Part shown: positions 26,175 to 34,967 of the stretch, piece by piece
How the letters are laid out: each line of letters opens with the position of its first letter
Position numbering within the stretch: the stretch's first letter is position 1
Assembly (NCBI GenBank): GCA_036387255.1
Contig: DASVUC010000209.1
Span: 43,268 to 107,267, forward strand
DNA length: 64,000 bases
Direction: 5' to 3'
Source: DASVUC01 sp036387255
GTDB taxonomy: Bacteria > Planctomycetota > Phycisphaerae > Tepidisphaerales > Tepidisphaeraceae
Notes under the pieces: generated by a model
Told to the model about the DNA's origin: nothing
What the model saw: the letters and a program-made list of their open reading frames with translations, nothing else
Database searches by the model: none
Program-made: the position numbers and the translations under genes

Positions 26175-27248
26175 CTAGAACACCACGCGCAGCAGGGCCA
26201 TCGCGTCATGCCGCACATAAAAGTACATCGCCGCCAGCAGCAGCGAGAGACCTGCGTAGGCGGTCCCCATCGCCCATGCGGCGGGCAGGCCGATCTGGTA
26301 GTAGGGATTCTCGCGATCGCGGCCAATCAGCGTTTGCCGGACGCGCGGCCAAGCGTAGAGCAGGACCAGGATCAGGATGAAGTTCAGGCGGTGGTGGAGG
26401 AACCAATCCCAGATCACCATCGCGACGAGGATGAGCAGGCCCGGCACCCAGATCCAGGGTGTGACGGCGGCAGTGATTCGACCTCCGTCGAGCGGCGGAA
26501 CGGGGAGCATGTTGAAGAAGTTCAGCAGGAACCCGAAGTACGCCAGCGGCAGCAGAATCAGGTGCCCACTCTTGAGGTACCAGAGGTAACAGAGCATGGA
26601 GCCGACGGTGCCAAGGAAGGGCCCACCGATGCCGACGACGGCTTCTTCAAGTGCATTGCGCGGACGCTCGCGAAGGTTGATCAGGGCGCCCAGGAACGGG
26701 ATGAAGATCGGCGGGCTGGCGCGCAACCCGTAGAAGCGCATTGCGAAGACGTGGCCCATCTCGTGAACGAGAATCAGCAGCACGAACCCGCTGGCGAAGA
26801 GCAGGCCGGTGACCATGTCCGGGCCGAAGAAGAATGAGTAGACGATGATGCTGACGACCATCGAGCCGAGCGTCTTGGCGAGGGCCTTGGGCCACGGATC
26901 GTTGGGACGAACGACCGACTGCGGCGCGTTCATGGTCTGCGCCGGGCCGAAGCCGCTCATGAGCAAGCCAATCCTCTGCTGGACCTGGTGGTATTGCTGC
27001 GAGTCCGGTGGGAGCAGGGGGAGGCACTCTCGCCAGATGCGAGCCGCGGCAGCGGGATTGGATTGCTCGGCGCCCATTGCGTCGGCGGCGAGTCTGTTGA
27101 GGCGCTGCACGTAGACGAGCCCGTGACAGTTCGAGCACACGAGCATCCCCGCGTAGAGCAGGTTGCCGCATTGCGGGCAGGGGAATGTCGTCACGGTGGC
27201 TTGAGTCATCGCAGCGATTGTAGGAGTGCTGGGCGTGTTGTGCTTCAT
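26175..27248 (-). CDS. Site-2-type M50 metalloprotease with N-terminal zinc ribbon
   Basis: A 357-residue membrane protease. The N-terminus carries a zinc ribbon (Cys24-x2-Cys27 and Cys38-x2-Cys41), then a short TPR-like linker. The catalytic zinc site is HEMGH (162-166), and the third ligand region is NMLPVPPLDGGR. Five to six membrane segments surround these. Family members cleave within the membrane, but the ribbon-fused type has no known substrate. It is followed downstream by the sugar isomerase convergently, and lies 9 bp after the reductase gene on the same strand, so the two are likely cotranscribed. Confidence 0.88.
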   Translation of the reverse strand: MKHNTPSTPTIAAMTQATVTTFPCPQCGNLLYAGMLVCSNCHGLVYVQRLNRLAADAMGAEQSNPAAAARIWRECLPLLPPDSQQYHQVQQRIGLLMSGFGPAQTMNAPQSVVRPNDPWPKALAKTLGSMVVSIIVYSFFFGPDMVTGLLFASGFVLLILVHEMGHVFAMRFYGLRASPPIFIPFLGALINLRERPRNALEEAVVGIGGPFLGTVGSMLCYLWYLKSGHLILLPLAYFGFLLNFFNMLPVPPLDGGRITAAVTPWIWVPGLLILVAMVIWDWFLHHRLNFILILVLLYAWPRVRQTLIGRDRENPYYQIGLPAAWAMGTAYAGLSLLLAAMYFYVRHDAMALLRVVF

Positions 27249-27257
27249 GGGCGCGGT

Positions 27258-28181
27258 CTAGATCTGCGGCGCGTACTCATTGACGCTGGCGGCGAAGGGG
27301 CGCGGCTGCCAGCCGAAGTCGCTGGTGAACTTTCGAATGTCGCAGGTGTTGTCTTCCTGGCTCATGATGACCTGATCGCGGTTGAAGCCGAGCAGCTTGC
27401 CGACGCCGATGCGCGCCAGCGTCCTGGCGATGGGGATAGGCATCGAGGCAACCATGCGCTTCTTGCCCACGACCGCTTTGGAGATCGTCTGGTGAAGCTG
27501 CGGCCAGGTGACGACTTCCGGGCCGCCGAGCAGATAGATTTCGCCGATCGTCGCCGGCTTCTCGACTGCGTCGACGAACGCGCGGGCGACATCGCCAACA
27601 TACACTGGCTGTAAGCGCCCCGCGCGCTTGCCGCCGAAGTAGGGCATGAAGGGCATGAAGAAGATGGGCGCCGGCGCGCGATGTCGCGCCCACTGCGCCT
27701 CCATCTGGATGAACTCGCCCCTGGGGCCGTGGATCATCGACGGGCGGATAACGGTCCAATCGAGCCCGCTCTGGCGCACATATTCCTCGGCGCGCCACTT
27801 GGTCTTGTGGTAGTCGCTGACGGCGCTTGGGCGTGTGCCGAGGGCGGACATGTGGACATACCGGCGGATACCGGCGCGCTTGGTGGCGTCGACGATCTGC
27901 TGCGTGCCCTCAAAGTGAATGCGCGAGAAAGTGACGCCAGCGGAAGGCTTCTCCATGATGATGCCGACGAGGTGGATCACGGCGTCGCAATCACGGAGGC
28001 CTTCATCGAGTGCGCGCGGGTTGAAGAGATCGCCTTGAGTCGTGCGTAGGCGTGGATCTTGAACACTGAGCTTGCGGCGGTTGCTGAGAGCGCTCACGTC
28101 GTATCCGCGCGACAGGAGCTCTTCGACCACTGCTGTGCCCACGAAGCCGCTCGCGCCTGTGACGAAAATTCTACCGGCCAT
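27258..28181 (-). CDS. NDUFA9-like atypical short-chain NAD(P)-dependent epimerase/reductase
   Basis: A 307-residue Rossmann-fold protein of the extended SDR type that resembles the complex-I-associated NDUFA9 family. The N-terminal dinucleotide motif is VTGASGFVG, followed by HLVGII and a SALGTRPSAVSDYHKTKWRAEEYV region; the usual SDR catalytic YxxxK is represented by YHKTK. A strong AAGGAG five bases upstream supports the ATG at 28181. No respiratory-complex genes are nearby. In bacteria, members often bind NADPH or act in lipid or quinone chemistry, so activity is open. Confidence 0.85.
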   Translation of the reverse strand: MAGRIFVTGASGFVGTAVVEELLSRGYDVSALSNRRKLSVQDPRLRTTQGDLFNPRALDEGLRDCDAVIHLVGIIMEKPSAGVTFSRIHFEGTQQIVDATKRAGIRRYVHMSALGTRPSAVSDYHKTKWRAEEYVRQSGLDWTVIRPSMIHGPRGEFIQMEAQWARHRAPAPIFFMPFMPYFGGKRAGRLQPVYVGDVARAFVDAVEKPATIGEIYLLGGPEVVTWPQLHQTISKAVVGKKRMVASMPIPIARTLARIGVGKLLGFNRDQVIMSQEDNTCDIRKFTSDFGWQPRPFAASVNEYAPQI

Positions 28182-28378
28182 TCTGCTCCTTCGGTTGCTC
28201 TGCTCGGTGATTGTAAGCGGCGTACACTGCGGTGGAGCGGCTTGATGGGCAGCGAATCTGGTGAAATTAGTGAAAACAACACCAATGTTTGATGTTTCGC
28301 CGGTGCGATAGAAGCAGGAGGTGCGGCATTTGCAGCCTTTTCAGGCACAAACCTTAGGGGGCGAGTCGGAGGTGTAAG

Positions 28379-28600
28379 ATGATGTCCGAGAACGCTTCCG
28401 GAGCAGAGTTTCAGGCGTACCTGATCGTCTTTGATGATGATGCGCCGCCCAAGCAGTGCGAGGTGTCGGCGATGAGCGACGAACACGCGGTCGAGCGCTT
28501 GAGGAATCAGTATCCGGGTTTCCGGTGGAAGGTGTATCGCAGTGGATCAGGCGAGGCGATTTACGCGCACCGGCCGGACAAGCGGAAGACGATGCAGTAG
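28379..28600 (+). CDS. Small conserved-looking protein of unknown function
   Basis: A 73-residue soluble protein, acidic in its first half (FDDDAPPKQC) and with a basic tail (HRPDKRKTM). A strong GGAGG about eight bases upstream of ATG 28379 supports real translation; a second ATG follows directly and could also serve. No motif recognised. It is convergent with the rseP gene, with a GC-rich hairpin between them. Confidence 0.55.
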   Translation: MMSENASGAEFQAYLIVFDDDAPPKQCEVSAMSDEHAVERLRNQYPGFRWKVYRSGSGEAIYAHRPDKRKTMQ

Positions 28601-28623
28601 CGGTGGGCCGCATCAAAAGCAGC

Positions 28624-28647
28624 GGGGCAGACATTGTTGTCTGCCCC
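28624..28647. terminator. Hairpin between convergent genes
   Basis: GGGGCAGACA (28624-28633) and TGTCTGCCCC (28638-28647) form a perfect 10-bp stem with a TTGT loop. No long U-tract follows on either strand, though on the minus strand it is followed by GCTGCTTTTGAT. It could end either gene, most plausibly the plus-strand one with help from other factors. Confidence 0.4.
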
Positions 28648-28678
28648 GGGGGGTGAGTCCCAAGTCCGGCTTCAATTG

Positions 28679-30778
28679 CTATCGCATCAGATTGTGGGTC
28701 ACATCGTTGTAGGTCACGAGAAGGAAGACGCCGACAATGATCGCCAGGCCGACGACTTGTGCGATGGACTGCGTCTTGGGTGATAGCGGGCGGCCCTGGA
28801 TCTTCTCGATGATCAGGAAGAGGAACAAACCGCCGTCGACGATGGGGATGGGGAGGAAGTTCACGACGGCGAGATTGGCGCTGATCATGGAGAGGAACCA
28901 GATGAGCCAGTCGTTGCCCTTGATGGCGAAGTGCCGGCCGGCGTTGAAGATGCCGACGGGACCCATCATGTTCTTATAGCTCACGCGGCCCTGGAACATT
29001 CGGTGAAGCGTGAGATAGAACTGGAGCACGAAGTCGCGGGTCTCGGTGGCGCCCCAGCTTGCGGCGACGAGCGGGTTGGGCGCCTTGCGCGGCTCGACGC
29101 GGTCGTGAAGCTGAAGCGAGTGCGAGAGCTTGTAGCCGCCGATGCTCGCAATGGTTTCGTTGTTCAGTGCGAGATCGAAGGTCTTCTCACCGGTCGGCGT
29201 TTGCGCCGTCACCTTCAGGGGCGCATTGGACTTGGCATCGGCGATCAGGCGCTTGACGTCAAACCACGACTGGACGGGCTGCCCGTTGATGGCGGTGATC
29301 TGTGTGCCGTTGGAAATGCCCGCGGCGGCAGCGGCAGTCTTGTCCTGCACGCCCGCGACGACGGCATGGCGATCGTCATAGCTGAGCGCCACGTGCAGGC
29401 CGTAGCGGTCCTCGGCGACTTTTACGTTGGGGGTGAGGCCCGTGACGACGACCTCTCGGCCGTCGCGAAGCACCTTCATTTCCACCGTCTGATCATTCTT
29501 GCCGGCCTTGTTTAAGCGGTCGATCAGATCGGCGGCGGTGGGATTGGCCAGCGGATCGGCGCCGTTGGCGTAGGAGATCTGCAGCACAACGTCGCCGACG
29601 AGCAGCTTTCCGCGGGCGGGGCTCTTGGGCATGATCAGCTCAATGGTGGTGCGCGGGATCATGCCCGCAAAGCTGAGCGACTCGCCGCCGAACGGGCTGG
29701 CAAAGTGCGGGAGCAGCGTCACGTCGTCAACAGTTCCCTTGGCGCGACGGACGGTGAGACGGACCGGGCCGCCGTTAGAATTCTGAATGGCCCGATCCAG
29801 CTTGTAATACTCTTCAACCTTCACGGGCTCGCCGTTGATGGCGGTGACGGTGTCCTCGGGCTGGACGAGAAGCATGTCCTTGGGCCAGATGCTGTCGGGG
29901 CCGACTTCTTCCTTCAATCCCTCGGCGTCCGCAGGCTCGATGCCGCGGAGCTCGACCGGCCGTTCGACGCCGATCTCGAGGAAACGTCCGCGTCCCTCCT
30001 GGGATTCTGGCGTCACGAACACGTGCTCTTCGCGACCATCGACGCGGCGCACGAGCATGGGCACTTTACCTTCGCCGGAGAGCGCCACGTTCAAAGTCAC
30101 CTTGGTGAAGTCGTGCTGGTACTTGTCGTCAAAGTAGAGGATGCGGTCCCCCACCTGGAGCGGGGCGGGAGCGCCGGTGGAGGCGAGCGTCGCACGGGCG
30201 GCGGGGGAGTTGGGGGCCACCGCGCCGACCACTGCCGGCTGGACGCGGAAGCCGATCATGAACACGATCATGAAGCCGATGGCGGCCAGGATGATGTTCA
30301 TGATGACGCCTGCGGAGACGACGATCATGCGGGCGCCGATGGACTTCTTGTTGTAAGCGCGGGGATCTTCTGACTGGCGGTTGGGGTTGAGATCGTCCTG
30401 CCCGAGCATCTTCACGTAGCCGCCGAGGGGGATCCAGTTGAGGCGGTACTCGGTTTCGCCGAAGCCGGCTTTGCGAGAGGCGAGGTACATCTTGTCAGCT
30501 TCGCTGGCAGCTTCGCCGAACTCGTGTGTCTGTCCAAGCCCTTCTCGCTCCCGAACGTAAGCCTTGAGCTTTTCTTCATACTCCTTCTGGGTGGAGCCGA
30601 CGCGGAAGCCGATGCCTTTGCGCCAGGCGAACAGCGCCTGGCCGAAGCCGACGGCAAATTGCTCGACCTTGATGCCCACCCATTTAGCGGCGAGGAAGTG
30701 ACCGAGCTCGTGCCAGAAGATCACGAAGCCGAATCCGAAGATCAGGAGGAGCAGGGAGGGGAGGGACGAAAGGCTCAT
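28679..30778 (-). CDS. rseP: RseP-type intramembrane site-2 zinc metalloprotease with PDZ domains
   Basis: A 699-residue inner-membrane protease that cuts anti-sigma factors or other membrane proteins. The catalytic HELGH is at residues 23-27, and the third zinc ligand is in NFLPIPIVDGG. It is longer than the about 450-residue E. coli protein because the periplasmic part is enlarged: at least two, possibly three, PDZ-like segments can be seen (RILYFDDKY..., VTAINGEPVKVEEY, ITAINGQPVQSWFDVKR). A long charged insert follows the first helix (QKEYEEKLKAYVRERE), and MGPVGIFNAGRHFA before the last helices is the family's conserved segment. It lies downstream of dxr, the same neighbourhood seen in many bacteria. 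Confidence 0.9.
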   Translation of the reverse strand: MSLSSLPSLLLLIFGFGFVIFWHELGHFLAAKWVGIKVEQFAVGFGQALFAWRKGIGFRVGSTQKEYEEKLKAYVREREGLGQTHEFGEAASEADKMYLASRKAGFGETEYRLNWIPLGGYVKMLGQDDLNPNRQSEDPRAYNKKSIGARMIVVSAGVIMNIILAAIGFMIVFMIGFRVQPAVVGAVAPNSPAARATLASTGAPAPLQVGDRILYFDDKYQHDFTKVTLNVALSGEGKVPMLVRRVDGREEHVFVTPESQEGRGRFLEIGVERPVELRGIEPADAEGLKEEVGPDSIWPKDMLLVQPEDTVTAINGEPVKVEEYYKLDRAIQNSNGGPVRLTVRRAKGTVDDVTLLPHFASPFGGESLSFAGMIPRTTIELIMPKSPARGKLLVGDVVLQISYANGADPLANPTAADLIDRLNKAGKNDQTVEMKVLRDGREVVVTGLTPNVKVAEDRYGLHVALSYDDRHAVVAGVQDKTAAAAAGISNGTQITAINGQPVQSWFDVKRLIADAKSNAPLKVTAQTPTGEKTFDLALNNETIASIGGYKLSHSLQLHDRVEPRKAPNPLVAASWGATETRDFVLQFYLTLHRMFQGRVSYKNMMGPVGIFNAGRHFAIKGNDWLIWFLSMISANLAVVNFLPIPIVDGGLFLFLIIEKIQGRPLSPKTQSIAQVVGLAIIVGVFLLVTYNDVTHNLMR

Positions 30779-30827
30779 GTTGAGAAGTCCAGTTCAGAAG
30801 CACTCAGATCCGCGAAAGGCCAGTGTC

Positions 30828-30903
30828 GTCATGCTGAGGTACTCCGAAGCATCTGGCATCGAACGTCGATCCGGCCAGATCCTTCGGAGTACCTCAGGAT
30901 GAC
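30828..30903. repeat. Long inverted repeat between rseP and dxr
   Basis: Two 29-base arms (30828-30856 and 30875-30903) are complementary at 27 of 29 positions with an 18-base loop. The core word is GAGGTACTCCGAAG / CTTCGGAGTACCTC. It is probably a dispersed palindromic element; transcripts from dxr into rseP would fold it into a large hairpin. Confidence 0.8.
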
Positions 30904-30939
30904 ACCCTGTGCCGTTCCATCATCACTCGCGCAACAAGA

Positions 30940-32088
30940 TTATAGGTTCGCACCGGCGGTTTCACGCGCCCAACGATCCGCTTCGAGTAGATCGTCCAGA
31001 GAAGGATGAAGCTGAACTCGATGCCGGTCAAGAGTTTGGCGCACCACTTCCGGGATGCGGCCAAAGCGGATTTTACCGGTCATGAACGCATCCACGGCCA
31101 CTTCATTAGCAGCATTCATGACGGCGCCGGAAGTTCCACCCCTTTCGGCGACCTCATAGGCGATCGCCAGCCCGGGGAAACGATCGAGGTCCGGGGGCTG
31201 AAAATTCATGCTGAATGTGCTGCTCCAGTCCATCTTGCGCGAGATCCCGCTGGCCCGCTCGGGGTACGTCAGAGCGTACTGAATGGGCGTGCGCATGTCC
31301 GGCGGCGAGAGCTGAGCAATGACGGAGCCGTCGTTAAATTCGACCATGGAATGGATGATCGATTCAGGGTGGACGACGACCTGAACCATGGATGGGGGGA
31401 TGTCGAACAGCCAGCAGGCTTCGATCAGCTCCAGGCCCTTGTTGAAGAGGGTGGCGGAGTCGATGGTGACTTTGTTGCCCATGCGCCAGGTGGGATGGGC
31501 GAGGGCTTGCTCGACGGTGGCGCTGGCGATTTCGTTTTTGCTTTTACCCAGGAATGGGCCGCCGCTGGCGGTCAGGATGATCTTCTTGATCTCGTCTCTT
31601 CGGCCGCAGTGAATCGCCTGGAAGATGGCGGAGTGTTCGGAATCGACGGGAAGGACTTTGACGTTGCGCTTGCGCGCTTCGGGCATGACGAGGGAGCCGG
31701 CGACGACGAGGGCCTCTTTGTTCGCCAGCGCGAGCGTCTTTCCGGCGTCGACGGCGGCGAGAACCGCGGGAAGCCCGGCGGCGCCGACGATGGCGGCGAG
31801 GACGAGATCGACATCATCGCGCTGGACCATCTCCGTCAGGCCATCGATTCCTTTGTAGATGCGGGTGCCAAGGCGGCGGATCTCAGCGATGGCGGCGTCG
31901 TCGGAGCCGTTATCGGCGAGCGCGACGCAAGCGGGTTTGTGCTGGCGGACTTGTTCGAGCAGCAGATCCGTGTTTTTGCGGGCGCTGAGGGCAATGGCCT
32001 GGTAGGGCGCACCGAGGTGTGCGATCACCTCCAGCGCGTTGGTGCCGATGGAGCCGGTGGAGCCGAGGATGGCGATGCGCTTAGACAA
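30940..32088 (-). CDS. dxr: 1-deoxy-D-xylulose 5-phosphate reductoisomerase
   Basis: A 382-residue enzyme of the MEP isoprenoid pathway that converts DXP to MEP using NADPH and a divalent metal. Motifs: dinucleotide-binding ILGSTGSIG, ALANKEALV, the metal-binding region LPVDSEHSAIFQ, the catalytic loop ILTASGGPF, HPTWRMGNKVTIDSATL, then HPESIIHSMVEF. All key residues (Asp and Glu in VDSEH, Glu in NKGLELIEA) are visible. The start is TTG at 32088, chosen because MSKRIAILG is the usual Dxr beginning. It precedes rseP on the same strand with a 161-bp gap that contains a long palindrome. Confidence 0.93.
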   Translation of the reverse strand: MSKRIAILGSTGSIGTNALEVIAHLGAPYQAIALSARKNTDLLLEQVRQHKPACVALADNGSDDAAIAEIRRLGTRIYKGIDGLTEMVQRDDVDLVLAAIVGAAGLPAVLAAVDAGKTLALANKEALVVAGSLVMPEARKRNVKVLPVDSEHSAIFQAIHCGRRDEIKKIILTASGGPFLGKSKNEIASATVEQALAHPTWRMGNKVTIDSATLFNKGLELIEACWLFDIPPSMVQVVVHPESIIHSMVEFNDGSVIAQLSPPDMRTPIQYALTYPERASGISRKMDWSSTFSMNFQPPDLDRFPGLAIAYEVAERGGTSGAVMNAANEVAVDAFMTGKIRFGRIPEVVRQTLDRHRVQLHPSLDDLLEADRWARETAGANL

Positions 32089-32151
32089 CTTCTTTGACTA
32101 TATCTAGAGGAGAAGAAAGCTTCACGCGTGGCATGGCCGTCTCGGCCACGC

Positions 32152-32172
32152 GCATGGGCGGGACGCCCATGC
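32152..32172. repeat. GCATGGGCG palindrome (dispersed family)
   Basis: Arms GCATGGGCG (32152-32160) and CGCCCATGC (32164-32172). Related palindromes occur at 47862-47880, 47936-47954, 57718-57736 and 61212-61269. A second GTGGC/GCCAC pair just before it extends the element. Confidence 0.75.
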
Positions 32173-32176
32173 CACC

Positions 32177-32845
32177 TTAAGAAGCCTTGGTCTCTTCGGC
32201 TTGGGGAAGGTCCTTCGTGGAGTTCAGGCCGAAGAGCTCGAGGAATCGCTTGGTAGTGCCGTAGAGGATGGGGCGGCCGGGTTCTTCGGCTCGGCCGGCG
32301 ATCTTGACGAGGTGCTTTTCCATGAGTGAGCGGATCGTTTCGCCGCACGCGACGCCGCGGATGGCTTCGATATCAGCTCGGAGGATCGGCTGCTTGTACG
32401 CGATGATCGCCAGCGTCTCGAGCGCCGCCTTGGTGAGCTTTGCGTCGATTTCTTTCTGGTGCAGACGGCGGAGGACGTCGCCAAACTGCGGCAGCGTGAG
32501 GATCTGGTAACCGCCTGCAACTTGCTCGATGCGGAAGGAGCGGGCCGTTTCTTCATACTGGCTGTTAAGGGCTTTGATGCCCTTGCGAATCGGTTTGGTG
32601 GAATCCAGCTCCATCAGCTCCGCGAGTCGGCCCCCGGTGAGCGGATGGTTGGTGCCCATCAGCAGCGCCTCGAGCAGGCCGAGATCCACGTCCGGCGCAG
32701 CCACTGTGCTTTCTTCGGCGGCATCTTCCGCGATGTCTTCGACGGCGCCATCCGGCTGATCCTGCATCACGCGATCGGCCGGGTCGACAGAAGCGGTGAG
32801 CTCCTCTTCGATGGGCATGGGTTCCTCTTCACGTACTAAGCGCAT
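32177..32845 (-). CDS. scpB: Segregation and condensation protein B
   Basis: A 222-residue winged-helix protein that binds the SMC-ScpA complex to organise the chromosome. After an acidic N-terminal extension of about 45 residues, the ScpB core runs from LLEALLMGTNHPLTGGRLAEL through IEQVAGGYQILTLPQFGDVLRRL to LTKAALETLAIIAYKQPILRADIEAIRGV (the family signature), then GRAEEPGRPILYGTTKRFLELFGL. GGAGG lies four bases before ATG 32845. No scpA adjoins it here. The acidic leader is longer than in most members. Confidence 0.92.
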   Translation of the reverse strand: MRLVREEEPMPIEEELTASVDPADRVMQDQPDGAVEDIAEDAAEESTVAAPDVDLGLLEALLMGTNHPLTGGRLAELMELDSTKPIRKGIKALNSQYEETARSFRIEQVAGGYQILTLPQFGDVLRRLHQKEIDAKLTKAALETLAIIAYKQPILRADIEAIRGVACGETIRSLMEKHLVKIAGRAEEPGRPILYGTTKRFLELFGLNSTKDLPQAEETKAS

Positions 32846-32915
32846 GCGGCCTCCGTGCCAGCAGGACCTATCGGCACTTTTGGCGCGTCAGGTCCAATAA
32901 TTCTGCCGATGCCGC

Positions 32916-32947
32916 AAAAAAAAATCGGGCGACCCATCAAGGTCGCC
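32916..32947 (-). terminator. Rho-independent terminator of the receiver-domain gene
   Basis: On the minus strand GGCGACC/GGTCGCC (32928-32934 and 32941-32947) makes a 7-bp stem followed by CGA and nine U (A-tract 32916-32924). It lies 57 bp past the stop of the response-regulator gene at 33005. Confidence 0.88.
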
Positions 32948-33004
32948 AAGTCCAACACCCATAAAACTAGCCGAGGGGCGCTTCAAATCAAGAGAAGTGG
33001 GCGA

Positions 33005-33412
33005 TCAAGCTTTCGTCGGCGCCTTTGGCTTTGTGGTCGTGACGTTTACAGCCTTCATCTGCTCCAGCACCCATTGCCTGAGATCAGCGGGGGAGCAGGG
33101 TTTTCGGAAGACGGCATCAGGCATGAGCCAATCGAGCTTTTCCTGTGTGCTCGGTTCGAATGAGCCGGTGACGACGGCGACTTTCAGGGGCAACTTGTGA
33201 TTGCGGATGCGATTGAGGATGCCCATGCCCGAGCCGTCGGGAAGCTGAAGGTCGAGGAGAACGACCTTGAGCGTGGGAACGTGAAGGGCCTGGATGGCTT
33301 CCCCCAGCGTGGCGGCGGCGCCGACCTTCAAACCTGCTCGCTGGAAAATTTCGATCAGGGCCTCGCGCTGGGGCTGGTGATCTTCGACGACCAGGGTGTT
33401 GATCTCGTCCAT
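33005..33412 (-). CDS. Single-domain response regulator (receiver protein)
   Basis: A 135-residue CheY-like protein. The receiver fold shows the acidic pair Glu10-Asp11 (VVEDHQ), the phosphoacceptor Asp54 in VLLDLQLPDGSG, the switch Thr in VVTGS, and the conserved Lys in VFRKPCSP. There is no output domain, so it probably acts in a phosphorelay or by protein binding. No histidine kinase is adjacent. ATG 33412 is preferred to a TTG further upstream. Confidence 0.85.
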   Translation of the reverse strand: MDEINTLVVEDHQPQREALIEIFQRAGLKVGAAATLGEAIQALHVPTLKVVLLDLQLPDGSGMGILNRIRNHKLPLKVAVVTGSFEPSTQEKLDWLMPDAVFRKPCSPADLRQWVLEQMKAVNVTTTKPKAPTKA

Positions 33413-33675
33413 AAGAACAACCGTCAGCAGCAGCAAAGGCGACGCTGAAACAACCGCAGCGGCGGCAGGAGAGATACGTGCGGGAACATGCCGGGTTCCT
33501 CGACACGCATCATAGAAGCAACGAAGTTAATACCGCATGAAAAGCGAGAGCTTCGATGAAACGAAGTTGCTGGCCCGGCGTAAGCTGGGCGAAGCATCGG
33601 CTTTAATCCATGTTGCCAAGCGTGAACGGCAGCACCCACTGTCGCTAACGTGCCCACATCCGGGCGATTCCGAAG

Positions 33676-33748
33676 TACCCCCAAGGGGAATCGAACCCCT
33701 GTCTCCACCGTGAGAGGGTGGCATCCTGGGCCGCTAGACGATGGGGGC
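33676..33748 (-). tRNA. tRNA-Glu (CUC)
   Basis: Minus-strand cloverleaf: acceptor GCCCCCA paired with TGGGGGT, D arm TCGTCTAGCGGCCCAGGA, anticodon stem CCACC/GGTGG around loop CTCTCAC (anticodon CTC), and T arm AGGGGTTCGATTCCCCT. The first acceptor pair is G-U. No CCA is encoded. Confidence 0.92.
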
Positions 33749-33913
33749 GTCTGTGCCGCGTGATCGCGGAATGGCGAATCTTAAGACCACGAGCGGTTGA
33801 GTCAAGCGGAAAGGGGGTGGCCCGCCCGTGCGGCGCGAAGGTTCTGAAATTGCGACGGTGACGGATTCCGATCGCGAGTGTTACAAGCAACCCGACACAT
33901 CGGAGAACTCAAC

Positions 33914-34894
33914 ATGGGATGGAGACTGGTGGCAGCGGCGACGCTTTTGCTCGTTGGTGCGGGAATCACTCAGGCGCAAACGGATGAACGATTGGTGGTG
34001 GATCCGTGGCCGGACAAGCAGTGGGGGCAGACGTTTGATCACCTGCTCTACCAGGAGCAGGGCCACGTGCGCGGGGAGCCGGGAAGTCAGTCCAACACGC
34101 AGATGTTCTGGTGGGATTCATACGGGCGATTTCGATTCAGCTCCACCGATCCGAACGCATTCTCGCTGGCGTATCGATATGTAACGGTGAACTTTGATTC
34201 GCGATCTCCGAGCCTGCCGGACACGCTGGATAAAGTTTCGCTGGCGGCGGGGCTGCACCTTGGTGAGTTCCAGGGGGGACGCGTGGGACTGGTGCTGGGT
34301 GCGGGTTGGAGTGGGGACAATCCGTTTGGCGACGTCGATGGGATGTTCGGGTTGGCGCACCTGACGTGGGAGAAGGCGCTGAATGATCGCGACGCGCTGG
34401 TGCTCTCGATCGACTGGGATGGCGGGGCGGCGTTTCTTCCGGACGTGCCGACGCCGGGGTTTATGTATGTGCATCGCGAAGATCACGGGAGCTTCGGGGT
34501 TGGGTATCCGCGGAGTTTCGTGCGCTGGGACATTACCGATCGGTTGAGCGCGGAGGCGGAGTATCGGGTGCCTTATGCGATCGACGCTTATCTGGATTAC
34601 AAGATCGCCGGGGGCTTCAGCGTCTTTGGCAACGTCGCCAACTGGTTCGAGGCGTTTTATCTCAACGATCAGCCGCGCGAGGATCGATTTTTTCAGCAGA
34701 TGGCGCGGGCGGAAGTGGGCGTGCGGTACGTGAACCCGAATGTGTTCATGGGAATGAGTTTGGATGCGGCGCTGAGCGTGGGTTACGCGTTTGAGCAGAA
34801 CTTTTACCGCGGGTTTGATGTGCGCGATCTGGATAAGACGGCGGAGATTTCGGATGAGCCGTATGTGGCGTTGATCCTGCGGGGAACGTTCTAA
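33914..34894 (+). CDS. Exported protein, probably an outer-membrane beta-barrel
   Basis: A 326-residue protein with a signal peptide (MGWRLVAAATLLLVGAGITQAQT) and then alternating short strands rich in aromatic and glycine residues, such as FSLAYRYVTVNFDSR, RVGLVLGAGWSG and ARAEVGVRYVNPNVFMGMSLDAALSVGY. The chain ends in ALILRGTF; a terminal Phe is typical of outer-membrane proteins. No family is recognised. ATG 33914 is used because a GGAG nine bases upstream and the signal peptide fit it. A perfect 12-bp palindrome lies in the gap before the convergent uvrB. Confidence 0.65.
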   Translation: MGWRLVAAATLLLVGAGITQAQTDERLVVDPWPDKQWGQTFDHLLYQEQGHVRGEPGSQSNTQMFWWDSYGRFRFSSTDPNAFSLAYRYVTVNFDSRSPSLPDTLDKVSLAAGLHLGEFQGGRVGLVLGAGWSGDNPFGDVDGMFGLAHLTWEKALNDRDALVLSIDWDGGAAFLPDVPTPGFMYVHREDHGSFGVGYPRSFVRWDITDRLSAEAEYRVPYAIDAYLDYKIAGGFSVFGNVANWFEAFYLNDQPREDRFFQQMARAEVGVRYVNPNVFMGMSLDAALSVGYAFEQNFYRGFDVRDLDKTAEISDEPYVALILRGTF

Positions 34895-34932
34895 GGGTTC
34901 ATCTTCCGCGTTTGGTCAAAGAGCGGTCACCC

Positions 34933-34960
34933 TCCCTCTCCCGGATTACCGGGAGAGGGA
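34933..34960. repeat. TCCCTCTCCCGG palindrome between convergent genes
   Basis: Perfect 12-bp arms TCCCTCTCCCGG (34933-34944) and CCGGGAGAGGGA (34949-34960) with loop ATTA, sitting between the convergent barrel-protein gene and uvrB. It belongs to the same family as 20700-20725 and could form a transcription-stopping hairpin on both strands, although no U-tract follows. Confidence 0.8.
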
Positions 34961-34967
34961 GACAAGC

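Noticed and set aside
28182..28378. Regulatory or RNA element in the 197-bp gap between divergent genes
   Set aside because: No clear promoter pair, hairpin or conserved motif could be identified by eye.
33437..33675. Possible small RNA between the receiver gene and tRNA-Glu
   Set aside because: Some short hairpins (GCCCGGC/GCTGGGC) are present, but there is no promoter or terminator pattern that would define a transcript.
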